A stretch of DNA of 64,000 nucleotides from Catellatospora vulcania. Its GTDB lineage: Bacteria > Actinomycetota > Actinomycetes > Mycobacteriales > Micromonosporaceae. Both the position numbers and the translations under genes were made by a program. The stretch covers positions 124,001 through 188,000 of the forward strand of contig NZ_ML769304.1 in assembly GCF_009720385.1 (NCBI RefSeq), written 5' to 3'. The notes beneath the pieces were generated by a model, which was not told where the DNA came from, made no database searches, and was given only the letters and a program-made list of their open reading frames with translations. Shown in pieces: positions 57,044 through 64,000 of the stretch (positions within the stretch are counted from its first letter, which is position 1; every line of letters starts with the position of its first letter).

Positions 57044-57769
57044 TCAGCGCAAGGTGAGCGAGATCTCGGCGTCGAGGCGGGAGAGCTTCTCCGGGTTGCG
57101 GACGTAGTAGATGCCGGTGACGTGGGAGTCCTCGATCCGCAGTGCGGCGACGCCGTCGAGCCGGCCGTCAAGTTCAAGCACGGTCACACCGAGCTTGGCG
57201 AGCCGCCCGGCCACCGCGCGCCGGGCACGCGGATGCAGGTAGGCCCCGAACACCTTTCCGCATACGAGGGTGACCTTGCGGCCCAGCTCCGCCAGCTCGG
57301 AGGCGGTTTCGATACCGGTCGACCCACCTCCCACCACCGTCAGCGCGGCCGATGCCGGTGCGGCGTCGATGACGGGCCGCAGCCGCTGCGCCTCCTCCAG
57401 GGTGGCGATCGGGTAGGCGTGCTCCGCCGCGCCGGGCACGCCCGGGTCGGCGCTGCCGCTGCCCACGGCGTAGATCAGGTAGTCGTAGTCGAGGACGCCC
57501 CCGCCGGCCAGGGTCACCCGACGCCCCGCCGCGTCGATCCGGGTCACGGTGTCGACCACCAGCCCGACGCCGCCGGCCAGCACCCGCTGGTAGTCCACCA
57601 GCGCGTCGTCCGACCCGCCGACGAGCTGGTGCAGGCGGATCCGCTCGACGAAGGCCGGACGGGGGTTGATCAGGGTCACAGTCACGCCGTCGCGTCGCGT
57701 CAGGCGGTTGGCCGCCATCACGCCGGCGTATCCGCCGCCGACCACGATGACATCGGTGTTCTCAGCCAT
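57044..57769 (-). CDS. Truncated NAD(P)/FAD oxidoreductase fused to a SigJ-type tail
   Basis: 241 residues from ATG 57769. Residues 1-~200 are a NDH-2-like oxidoreductase: FAD motif VIVVGGGYAGVMAANRL, YDYLIYAVGS, and the NAD-binding VVGGGSTGIETASELAE. Normal family members have 370-400 residues. From about residue 204 the sequence becomes DGVAALRIEDSHVTGIYYVR then NPEKLSRLDAEISLTLR, which is the C-terminus of ECF41/SigJ-type sigma factors. Such sigma genes often sit beside this oxidoreductase, so a deletion seems to have joined the two. The product lacks the C-terminal FAD domain and is probably inactive. Confidence 0.72.
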   Translation of the reverse strand: MAENTDVIVVGGGYAGVMAANRLTRRDGVTVTLINPRPAFVERIRLHQLVGGSDDALVDYQRVLAGGVGLVVDTVTRIDAAGRRVTLAGGGVLDYDYLIYAVGSGSADPGVPGAAEHAYPIATLEEAQRLRPVIDAAPASAALTVVGGGSTGIETASELAELGRKVTLVCGKVFGAYLHPRARRAVAGRLAKLGVTVLELDGRLDGVAALRIEDSHVTGIYYVRNPEKLSRLDAEISLTLR

Positions 57770-57831
57770 TGACCTCTCCTTCGTGTCCAAGGTCCGACCT
57801 CAAGACACCGCAGGTGCGGCGGTTTGTGACA

Positions 57832-58539
57832 TCAGTGAGTCAGATCACCCGCCGCGCTTCGGGCCGAGTCCGCAGCTTCACCTGACCCCGGCTGATGGCC
57901 GAACAGCCGGTCGAGGTGGTAGGTCAGGATCGCGAGCGCGGCGTCGCCGTCGCGCTGGCCGCCGAGCACGCTGGAGCCGAGGCCGTTGGTGAGGGCCAGC
58001 AGCCCGGCGGCCGCGGTCGGCGCGTCCAGGCCCGGATCGACCTGGCCGGCCGCCTGGGCGGTGCGCAGGTGGCCGGCGAGGAACCGCTCCAGCGCGTCGG
58101 GATAGGTCGTGCCGTGGTCCGCGGCGAGCGCCGGCTCGGCGAGCACCAGCGCGTAGTACGCGGCGTAGGTCCTGGTCAGGCGGCGGCTCTCGGCGTCGGT
58201 CGGCAGGATCGCGGTGAGGGTGCCGTAGACGAGGCTGCGCGGGGTCGGCGGCAGGCCCAGGGCCCGGATGTGCGCCTCCACCCGGGCGGACAGCTGCTCG
58301 CCGAGATAGGCGAGCGCGCCGAGCAGCAGCTCGGTCTTGGTGTGGAAGTAGTACTGCACCAGTCTCAGCGAGACGCCGGCCTCCGCCGCCACCTCGCGCA
58401 TGCTCGCCGCCTGCAGACCCCTGGTGCTCGCGATGCGCAGCAGTGCCTCGCCGATCTGTCGGCGCCGCAGGTCGTGGTCCACGCGCTTGGGCACGGCCCT
58501 CCGTTCGGGTCTGGCGGTGCGGTCACGTCGGCCTATCAT
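57832..58539 (-). CDS. TetR-family transcriptional regulator
   Basis: 235 residues from ATG 58539 (AGAGG seven bases upstream); GTG 58494 (VPKRVDHDL) is a possible later start. The HTH is QIGEALLRIASTRGLQAASMREVAAEAGVS followed by LRLVQYYFHTKTELLL. The C-terminal domain (ALAYLGEQLSARVEAHIRAL; LLALTNGLGSSVLGGQRDGD) is a ligand-binding bundle of the TetR_C_6 type. A near-perfect 24-base operator starts 12 bases upstream, implying self-repression and control of the divergent hydrolase. Confidence 0.9.
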   Translation of the reverse strand: MIGRRDRTARPERRAVPKRVDHDLRRRQIGEALLRIASTRGLQAASMREVAAEAGVSLRLVQYYFHTKTELLLGALAYLGEQLSARVEAHIRALGLPPTPRSLVYGTLTAILPTDAESRRLTRTYAAYYALVLAEPALAADHGTTYPDALERFLAGHLRTAQAAGQVDPGLDAPTAAAGLLALTNGLGSSVLGGQRDGDAALAILTYHLDRLFGHQPGSGEAADSARSAAGDLTH

Positions 58540-58550
58540 GCAACAGCCTC

Positions 58551-58574
58551 TTGATGATACGGTCGTACCATCAA
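58551..58574. promoter_or_regulatory. 24-base TetR operator
   Basis: The left half TTGATGATACGG and right half TCGTACCATCAA are inverse copies with one mismatched pair (A against C at position 7). It lies between the TetR and hydrolase starts (58539 and 58596), in the position expected for a shared operator. Confidence 0.75.
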
Positions 58575-58595
58575 AATGGGCGATCGGAGACCGTG

Positions 58596-59483
58596 GTGAC
58601 CCAGGCACGGATCAGCACCTTCACCAGTGACAACGCGCGCATGAAGTTCCTGGCGGTCTACACGCGCGCCTTCGACCGGCTTTGGCCCGCCGACCACCGG
58701 TCTCTCGACATTCCCACCTCGTTCGGCAACACCCGGGTCTACCGGAGCGGGCGATCCGACGGCGTTCCGTTCGTGCTGCTGCCGGGCGCGGGCGGCAACG
58801 CGCTGGGCTGGCACCGGCACGTGGCGCGATGGGGTCAGGTCCGGCCAGTCATCGCGATCGACCCCGTCGGCGAACCGGGACACTCCACGCCGGACAAAGC
58901 CATGTCCGACGGCCGCGACCTCGCCCACTGGCTCGACGAGGTGCTCGCCGCGCTGGACGTCGACCGGGCACACCTCGTGGGGTGCTCGTATGGCGGCTGG
59001 GTCGCCCTGCAGCACGCGCTGCACACGCCGGGACGCGCCGCCACGATCACGCTGCTCGACCCGGCGGGCTTCGGCCGGATCACCAAGCGGTTCCTCCTCT
59101 GGGTGGTCATGGGCGGGCTCGCCGGGCTCACCCCCCGCCCGCTGCGCCGCCGGGCGGCGCGCTGGCTGCGCAACGCGACCCTGCTGGACGACGACCTGAT
59201 GGGACTGGCACTGGTGTCGACGAGCTTCCGGCGGCGGCTGCCCAGCCCTCCCCCGCTCACCGACGAGGAGTTGCGCAGGGTGGCCGTGCCGACCCTGGCC
59301 CTGCTCGGCGAGCGCAGCCAGATGTACGACGCCGCCCAGGTGGCGGCGCGCATCCGGGCGCTGATGCCGGCGGCGCACGCCGAGGTCGTTCCCGGCGCCG
59401 GCCACGACCTGCAGGTGCACAGCCCTGAGCTGGTCACCGAGCGCACCGCCGCGTTCGCCGCCGGCGTCGAGACCGCGGCCTGA
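58596..59483 (+). CDS. Alpha/beta hydrolase
   Basis: 295 residues from GTG 58596 (GGAG five bases upstream; GTG 58593 is the alternative). It has a typical alpha/beta hydrolase: oxyanion HG-like segment LLPGAGGNALGW, nucleophile S131 in VGCSYGGWVAL, acid ALLGERSQMYDA and catalytic His in VPGAGHDLQVHSPE. An Arg-rich cap (LTPRPLRRRAARWLRNATLL) could bind a membrane or acidic partner. It is regulated by the divergent TetR gene. Substrate unknown; related enzymes cut esters, epoxides or lactones. Confidence 0.85.
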   Translation: MTQARISTFTSDNARMKFLAVYTRAFDRLWPADHRSLDIPTSFGNTRVYRSGRSDGVPFVLLPGAGGNALGWHRHVARWGQVRPVIAIDPVGEPGHSTPDKAMSDGRDLAHWLDEVLAALDVDRAHLVGCSYGGWVALQHALHTPGRAATITLLDPAGFGRITKRFLLWVVMGGLAGLTPRPLRRRAARWLRNATLLDDDLMGLALVSTSFRRRLPSPPPLTDEELRRVAVPTLALLGERSQMYDAAQVAARIRALMPAAHAEVVPGAGHDLQVHSPELVTERTAAFAAGVETAA

Positions 59484-59630
59484 GCCGCGAGCGGCACACC
59501 CGGGTCAGGATTCGCGGCACCGTGCGCCTGGTCGCCACCGGCTTGTTAAGGTCAAAACAAACATAACGGACCCTCCCGGCCTGTCATCTACGCTGCCGCC
59601 CCGCGGCGGGGCGGCGGACGGGGGTACGCC

Positions 59631-59711
59631 ATGACGAGCACCATGAGGCGCGACGGTCAGCTCCGGGTCGCCGTCGTCACGGGCGGATCACGCGGTATCG
59701 GTCGTGACTGA
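59631..59711 (+). pseudogene. 5' remnant of a short-chain dehydrogenase
   Basis: The frame MTSTMRRDGQLRVAVVTGGS then RGIGRD-stop is the start of an SDR with the TGxxxGIG cofactor motif, cut after 26 codons. The DNA behind it to ~59900 contains unrelated fragments (MEQLARTAVQVLPGVLTDL; VVGLIRDRVRTTAGPEAGA). An AT-rich patch at 59545-59570 is its old promoter. No other gene is seen between 59484 and 59912. Confidence 0.5.
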
Positions 59712-59912
59712 TACCCCTCGCCGGCCCGCCGTCGGCCGTCACGCTGATGGAGCAGCTGGCGCGCACCGCGGTGCAGGTGCTGCCCGGTGTCCTCACCGAC
59801 CTCACCTCGACCGGACCGCCGACACCGTGGTCGGGCTGATCCGCGATCGTGTCCGCACCACCGCGGGACCCGAGGCCGGCGCGCAGGCGCAGTGAACCGG
59901 GTCAGATATCGC

Positions 59913-60450
59913 TCAGCCGAGGCCGGCGACGAGCCGCTCGCCGTCCGGCCAGTGGCCGTGGCCGCTCGCCGTCTCGATGTGGCCGACGTCGCCCGCGTCG
60001 TACAGCTCCGCGCCCCAGTCCGCGGCGTAGCTCTCGAACTGCGGGAACGTCGTTGTACGGATCGGTGCGGCTGGCCACCAGGACAGCACGGAACGGCAGC
60101 GGCTCGCGCGGCACCGCCCCGAAGACCGAGTCGGCGGGATCGTCCGGGCCGGGTGTCCATCTTGGGTCGAGGTAGGGCGGCGTGACCAGCAGGGCCGCGC
60201 GCACCGGGCCGGTATGGCGAGCCGCCCACGCGACCGTCGTGATGCACCCTGCGCTGTGCGCGATCAGCACCGCCGGCTCGTCGTCGGCCATGACCGCCTC
60301 GTGCAGCGCGGCCACCCGGTCCTCCAGCCTGAACGGCGGACCTGGCGGGTAGGGCGCCCAGCGGTACTCCGGATGCGCGTCCGCCCAGCGTCGTTGCCAG
60401 TGCTCCGGCCGGGGGATGCCACGCCCCGGTACCAGCAGATGTCGCGCCAT
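59913..60450 (-). pseudogene. RBBP9/YdeN-type alpha/beta hydrolase with frameshift
   Basis: The first ~137 codons encode MARHLLVPGRGIPRPEHWQRR, nucleophile S66 in LIAHSAGCITT and acid D130 in VASRTDPYND. Near 60048 the reading frame slips. The other frame continues properly with QFESYAADWGAELYDAGDVG, the catalytic His in VGHIETASGHGHWPDG and the stop at 59913. An extra base in GACGTTCCCGCAG explains the shift. The unshifted product would lack the His, so it is a frameshift pseudogene or a sequencing error. Confidence 0.78.
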
Positions 60451-60482
60451 CGGCCGATCCTAACCGGACGCGTGCCGCACGA

Positions 60483-61106
60483 TCACCCCTCAGCCGGTGC
60501 GCGACCCGCCTCCCACATCTCGCGGGTCATCTCGTACTCGACCTCCCCGAGGTCCGCGCCCGGCAGCGGCTCATCCCAGTGGGGGAAGTACGTGCGCACG
60601 TACCGCAGGCCGACGGCCTCCATCACGCCTCGGGACCCGGTGTTGACGGCCATGGTCTGCGCGATCACCCGGCGCTGGCCGACGGTGTCGAAGGCGTGCC
60701 GCAGCAGGGCCCGGGAGGCCTCGCTCGCCAGGCCTTTGCGCCAGTGCCGGCGGAGGATGCGGTAGCCGAGGTCCGTGACGGTCGGGTCGTCGGGCTGGTC
60801 GGGCCCGTGCGCCGGCGGGAGCATCATGAGACCGATGAACTCGCCCTCGTCCTCGGCTGGCGGTGCCGTCGAGGCACGCGCGCCGCCGTCGCACCCGAAC
60901 GCCATCCAGAAGCCCAGGCCGTCCACCCTGCCCGCCAGGGCCATCCGCTGCGCATGGGACTCGACCACCTCGTCCCTGGACCGCGCCCGGCCCCAGATGT
61001 AGCGGAGCACCTCCGGATCCGAGTCGAGCTCGACCTCCAGCTCGAGATGCCGGTCCGCAAGGGGCACCAGCAGCAGGCGGTCAGTGCGCAAGATCGGTTG
61101 GGGCAT
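60483..61106 (-). CDS. GNAT-family N-acetyltransferase
   Basis: 207 residues from ATG 61106 (MPQPILRTDRLLLVPLADRH is the usual RimJ/RimL-type start). Acetyltransf_3 features are VTDLGYRILRRHWRKGLASEASRALLRHAF, where the RxxRGxA-like acetyl-CoA loop reads HWRKGLAS, and then RVIAQTMAVNTGSRGVMEAV with the VN.xS motif. The end (FPHWDEPLPGADLGEVEYEM) is standard. It may acetylate a ribosomal protein or small amine. A stretch with an Ala/Pro-rich insertion (GGARASTAPPAEDEGE) interrupts the sheet. Confidence 0.88.
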   Translation of the reverse strand: MPQPILRTDRLLLVPLADRHLELEVELDSDPEVLRYIWGRARSRDEVVESHAQRMALAGRVDGLGFWMAFGCDGGARASTAPPAEDEGEFIGLMMLPPAHGPDQPDDPTVTDLGYRILRRHWRKGLASEASRALLRHAFDTVGQRRVIAQTMAVNTGSRGVMEAVGLRYVRTYFPHWDEPLPGADLGEVEYEMTREMWEAGRAPAEG

Positions 61107-61189
61107 TCCCAAAGGATCGCATAACGGCGCCTGTGGTCCCGTTCGGGCACCTGCGGGGACCGTGTGCCGCCTCTGTACCCGCCGGTGGG

Positions 61190-62368
61190 TCACAGGCGTT
61201 CCGGCTGCACCCGGGCGGATGCGGTGCCGGACACGTAGAGCGCCAGGCCGCCGGCGACCAGCAGCGCGCCGAGCGGCGGAATCGCCCCCAGGCCCCAGGT
61301 CTCCAGCGCGAACGCGCCGCTGAGCGCGCCAGCGGCGACGCCGACGTTGTACGCGCTGGCGTTGATGCCGGAGGCCTGCTCGGTGTGGTCAGGGGCGATC
61401 CGGAGCGTCGCGGCCTGCATGAAGATCGGCAGCAGGCCCATGCCGACGCCGAGCACGACGACCGCGGTGACGGCCGCCCAGGCCGCGGTGCCGTGGAGCC
61501 AGAGCAGCACCAGTCCCCCGAGCAGCACCCCGCACGCCGCCATGATGCCTGCCCGCAGGCGGCGGTCGGCGATCCAGCCGGCGAGCGGCAGCATCAGCGT
61601 GCCGGCCAGCCCGTTGGCCAGCAGCACCGGCGCGATCCCGTGCTCGCTGATCCCGGCGCGCTGCAGCAGCGGAGCCGTGTAAGTGATCATCATGTAGGTG
61701 CCCAGCATGGTCACCGCGGTCATCGCCACGATCGGCGGGAAGTCGGGCACGCGCAGCACCTCCCGCATCCGGGCGCGCACGGCGGCGGTGCTGCCCGGCA
61801 CCTCAGGCAGCAGCCACCAGGCCAGCAGCGTCAGCACGACCGCCACTGCGGTCAGCGCGGTGAACGTGGCCCGCCAGCCGAGCGCGGTGCCGACGCTGGT
61901 GCCCGCGGGCAGTCCGATCAGCACCGCCATGCTGCCGCCCGCGGAGACCACGGTGACGGCCCGGCCGATCCGGTCGGGGGTGACCAGCCGTGCCGCGAAC
62001 CCGCCGACCACCGCCCAGAACAGCCCGTGCGTGGCCCCGCCGAGCAGCCGTGCCACGAAGGCCACCGGATAGTCCGGGGCCACCACCATGACCGCGTTGC
62101 TGGCGGTGTACGCGGCCAGGGACGCGACCAGCAGCGACTTGCGCGGCATCCGGGCGGTCAGCGTGCCCAGCGGGGCCGCGAACAGCGCCACCATCAGCGC
62201 GTACCCGGTGACCAGCAGGCCGAGCTGCGACTCCGACACCCCCAGGTCACGGCTCATGCCCAGCAGCAGGCCGGTGGGCACCAGCTCGGTGGTCACCGAC
62301 ACGAAGACGGCGGCGCTGAGGAGCACGAGCGACGGCCACGGGCCTGGTTTGCGGATCACGTGCCGCAT
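61190..62368 (-). CDS. MFS transporter (DHA1 drug-exporter type)
   Basis: 392 residues, 12 membrane segments. The motif-A loop GTLTARMPRKSLLVASLAAY and motif C-like GGSMAVLIGLPAGTSVGTAL mark the DHA1 (drug:H+ antiporter, AraJ/CmlA-like) group. The N-terminal SAAVFVSVTTELVPTGLLLG carries the TELxPxGLL signature of sugar-efflux/arabinose-type DHA1 members. Substrate may be a drug or sugar. The gene is in a small divergent-free context; a palindrome spans its start. Confidence 0.86.
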   Translation of the reverse strand: MRHVIRKPGPWPSLVLLSAAVFVSVTTELVPTGLLLGMSRDLGVSESQLGLLVTGYALMVALFAAPLGTLTARMPRKSLLVASLAAYTASNAVMVVAPDYPVAFVARLLGGATHGLFWAVVGGFAARLVTPDRIGRAVTVVSAGGSMAVLIGLPAGTSVGTALGWRATFTALTAVAVVLTLLAWWLLPEVPGSTAAVRARMREVLRVPDFPPIVAMTAVTMLGTYMMITYTAPLLQRAGISEHGIAPVLLANGLAGTLMLPLAGWIADRRLRAGIMAACGVLLGGLVLLWLHGTAAWAAVTAVVVLGVGMGLLPIFMQAATLRIAPDHTEQASGINASAYNVGVAAGALSGAFALETWGLGAIPPLGALLVAGGLALYVSGTASARVQPERL

Positions 62369-62397
62369 TTTGTGTTGCGGGTGAACAAATGCGCAAC
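62365..62397. promoter_or_regulatory. Palindromes at the MFS start
   Basis: Arms GCATTT/AAATGC (62365-62392) and GTTGCG/CGCAAC (62374-62397) interlock around the MFS ATG. They may be an operator, but no regulator gene is adjacent. Confidence 0.35.
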
Positions 62398-62444
62398 CGA
62401 GATCGCGGTGAACCGACCGACCGGCCGGTCCGCCGCAACCACCG

Positions 62445-63098
62445 TCAGAGCGAGCCGGACTCCGGCCAGAAGGACCAGTGCGTGTTCGGCGCGTGCGTGG
62501 GCCGGTACGCGCCGATGTCGCCGGTGACGAGCACCTGTGCCAGCTGCTGGAACGTCTCGGTCTCGCTGGGCAGCTGGTCGAACCGGTCCGGGTCGCGGTG
62601 CCACCACTGCTCCAGCACCATGATCCGGGGCAGGTCGTCGGGCAGCCGGTGCCGCAGCTCCTCGTCGTCGGCCAGCAGCAGGTCGCGGTGCTCGGGCACG
62701 AGCCGGCGGAACACGTCCCACAGCGGCTCGCCCGCGGTCGCCTCGACCTCGATGGCCTGCCCGCGGACCACGATCGGCGGGCGTCCGCCGCGCAGCAGCT
62801 CGCCGTCCTCGGGGTCCTCGACCTGGTGCATGTTGTCGACGCGGTCCAGGAAGTCGCCGTGGGTGTAGCCCGGCTGGCCCTCGGTCAGGCAGTTGCCGAA
62901 GCAGTGCAGCACGTCGATGACGTTCGCGGCGCGCGGGTTGTAGCCGACGAGCTCGACCACCAGCGCCCAGCGGGCGTCGTCGCGGAACGCGTGCAGCCTG
63001 GCGTCGATCGCGTAGTAGTAGCCGTTCTCCAGGTCCGGGAAGTCGAACCCTTTCGCGGCGCGGTCCAGCTGCGCCAGCACCTCGTCGGACGTGATCAC
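62445..63098 (-). CDS. Uncharacterised protein (possibly DUF7003 family)
   Basis: 217 residues from GTG 63098, where the protein-like sequence begins (ITSDEVLAQLDRAAKGFDFP). Conserved-looking features are DLENGYYYAIDARLHAFRDD, VVELVGYNPRAANVIDVLHC, the Cys pair HCFGNC, and a C-terminal PTHAPNTHWSFWPESGSL. No catalytic motif is evident. The many acidic and Trp residues suggest a soluble cytoplasmic protein. I believe this is the DUF7003 family but cannot verify it. Confidence 0.7.
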   Translation of the reverse strand: MITSDEVLAQLDRAAKGFDFPDLENGYYYAIDARLHAFRDDARWALVVELVGYNPRAANVIDVLHCFGNCLTEGQPGYTHGDFLDRVDNMHQVEDPEDGELLRGGRPPIVVRGQAIEVEATAGEPLWDVFRRLVPEHRDLLLADDEELRHRLPDDLPRIMVLEQWWHRDPDRFDQLPSETETFQQLAQVLVTGDIGAYRPTHAPNTHWSFWPESGSL

Positions 63099-63165
63099 GG
63101 GCGGACACGGTACACGTGACGGGCCGGGTCGCCCAGCCGGCCACGCGGAGAACACCCGGGCCGGA

Positions 63166-63957
63166 TCATCGGCCGGGTGGGTCCGGCACGACCCCGTGCT
63201 CGCGCCCGCAGGCGGTCAGCGCGAGCAGTGCCTGCCCCGACACCGGCGTGTCCGGGCCGAACACGCTCGGGTCGACGGAGGTCGACGCGGCGATGTCGGT
63301 GGCGTAGCACACCTCCGGCAGCGCGTGCCGTTCGAACAGCTCCGCCCGGCGGGCCATGACCGCGTCGACGTCGGCCGGGTCGATCCCGTCGTACGCATCG
63401 GCCGGCAGCTCGTCGTCCTCGTCGGGCAGGCGGTAGCCGTCCTCGGCGCGGTGGGGTCCGCCGAGCCGCTCCCCCGAGCCGGCCTCGTAGTAGCGCCGCA
63501 CGGCCCCCGCCTCGGCCAGGCACCACATCGTCCACGCGTCGCCGCAGCTCATCCCGTAGAGGTGGGTCGCGCCGAACCGGGTGCTGAGCCGCGCGCACAG
63601 GGTCTGCACACGCCGTGCCCACGTGCTGCGGTCAGCGGGGTCGATGTGCGCGGTTTCGGGCAGGGTGCCGAACACGAGGGTCCAGCCGTCGATCGCCGGG
63701 GCGACGTACACGCGGCCGTGCGAGCGGTGGTCGTCGCGGGCGAGGCCCCACGAGTGGTGGTCGCGGTTCCAGGCGGCCTCGCCCTGGCGCATGGTGACCG
63801 GCACCGGGCCGGACAGGTCGAGGGCGGCCAGCACCGCCGCCTGGTCGGTGGTGTGGATCGCGAGCCAGGTCCCGCACAGGTGGACGGGGCCGACGGGCGA
63901 AGTCCGCGCGCCCGTCCGGCCCCCGGAGTCGCCCGGCGGCGCCGGGAACTCCGGCAC
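63166..63957 (-). CDS. Hypothetical protein, start uncertain
   Basis: 263 residues if it begins at GTG 63957; the frame stays open to the window edge, so it may be longer. Residues ~25-160 include GTWLAIHTTDQAAVLAALDL, a Trp/His segment AAWNRDHHSWGLARDDHRSH, YGMSCGDAWTMWCLAEAGA and VRRYYEAGSGERLGGPHRAE. This resembles actinomycete proteins of unknown function with a regulatory sounding, WD-free fold. Nothing indicates a function. Confidence 0.62.
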   Translation of the reverse strand: MPEFPAPPGDSGGRTGARTSPVGPVHLCGTWLAIHTTDQAAVLAALDLSGPVPVTMRQGEAAWNRDHHSWGLARDDHRSHGRVYVAPAIDGWTLVFGTLPETAHIDPADRSTWARRVQTLCARLSTRFGATHLYGMSCGDAWTMWCLAEAGAVRRYYEAGSGERLGGPHRAEDGYRLPDEDDELPADAYDGIDPADVDAVMARRAELFERHALPEVCYATDIAASTSVDPSVFGPDTPVSGQALLALTACGREHGVVPDPPGR

Positions 63958-64000
63958 GCGGCCGGCGTCGCCGCCACGGGGATGGTCGTCGCGGAGAGAG

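Noticed and set aside
59631-59895. Treating the SDR start and following pieces as one gene
   Set aside because: The SDR frame stops after 26 codons and the following fragments lie in other frames with no SDR motifs.

Overview
The window comes from a very GC-rich actinomycete. The best fit is a cellulose-degrading, multicellular member of the Micromonosporaceae or a near relative. This is inferred from gene content: a complete four-gene conservon (sensor kinase, roadblock, DUF742, small GTPase), a cellulose-active lytic monooxygenase with a CBM2, a discoidin-decorated GH3 enzyme, many one- and two-component regulators, frequent GTG starts and translationally coupled ATGA/GTGA junctions. I saw no tRNA, rRNA, CRISPR array or intact insertion sequence.

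Layout. 0-4.5 kb: an SCP2 protein, a glycogen-debranching-type glucosidase and an MFS permease in one coupled unit, then a HAD phosphatase. 4.5-15 kb: mostly single metabolic or stress genes (methyltransferase, zinc-ribbon coiled-coil protein, histidine kinase/response regulator pair, MarR regulator divergent from a glycosyltransferase, Nudix, isochorismatase-like hydrolase, universal stress protein, DinB). 15-25.5 kb: a lone FtsX-type permease, a secreted GH3 enzyme behind a LacI-type operator, and the conservon. 25.6-34.4 kb: prs, then a chaperone operon dnaK-grpE-cbpA-type dnaJ-cbpM-clpB-thioredoxin, which looks like a specialised second DnaK system rather than the housekeeping dnaK-grpE-dnaJ-hspR set. 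35-39.4 kb: an alpha/beta hydrolase divergent from a LysR regulator, a PadR regulator coupled to a membrane protein, and an arginase-fold protein. 40-42.8 kb: a six-gene Asp23/Gls24 envelope-stress operon. 43-45 kb: a membrane protein and an AA10 monooxygenase behind a CebR-like box. 46-54 kb: gene remnants around an SGNH hydrolase and a 1434-residue secreted protein (beta-propeller, ten FnIII domains, CHAP). 54.4-57 kb: a divergent pair made of an NB-ARC/TPR NLR-like protein and a small helical protein. 57-64 kb: oxidoreductase remnant, TetR, hydrolases, GNAT, MFS and unknown genes.

The most notable system is the NLR-like pair at 54388-56992. The small protein ends in, and the NLR begins with, the same short motif (IGDxxTQHN). 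This is the arrangement known for bacterial amyloid-signalling effector/NLR pairs, in which the motif is thought to carry an activation signal from the receptor to a membrane-active cell-death effector. It sits next to decayed genes (a peptidase remnant on one side, an oxidoreductase/SigJ deletion chimera on the other), so this is an actively rearranging locus.

Two sugar-utilisation units, the GH3 enzyme and the membrane protein/AA10 pair, each carry a LacI-family palindrome just upstream. The second is one base away from the CebR box known from Streptomyces, so the two may share cello-oligosaccharide control. Other regulators (MarR, LysR, PadR, TetR) each have a clear palindrome or overlapping promoter in the adjoining intergenic region.
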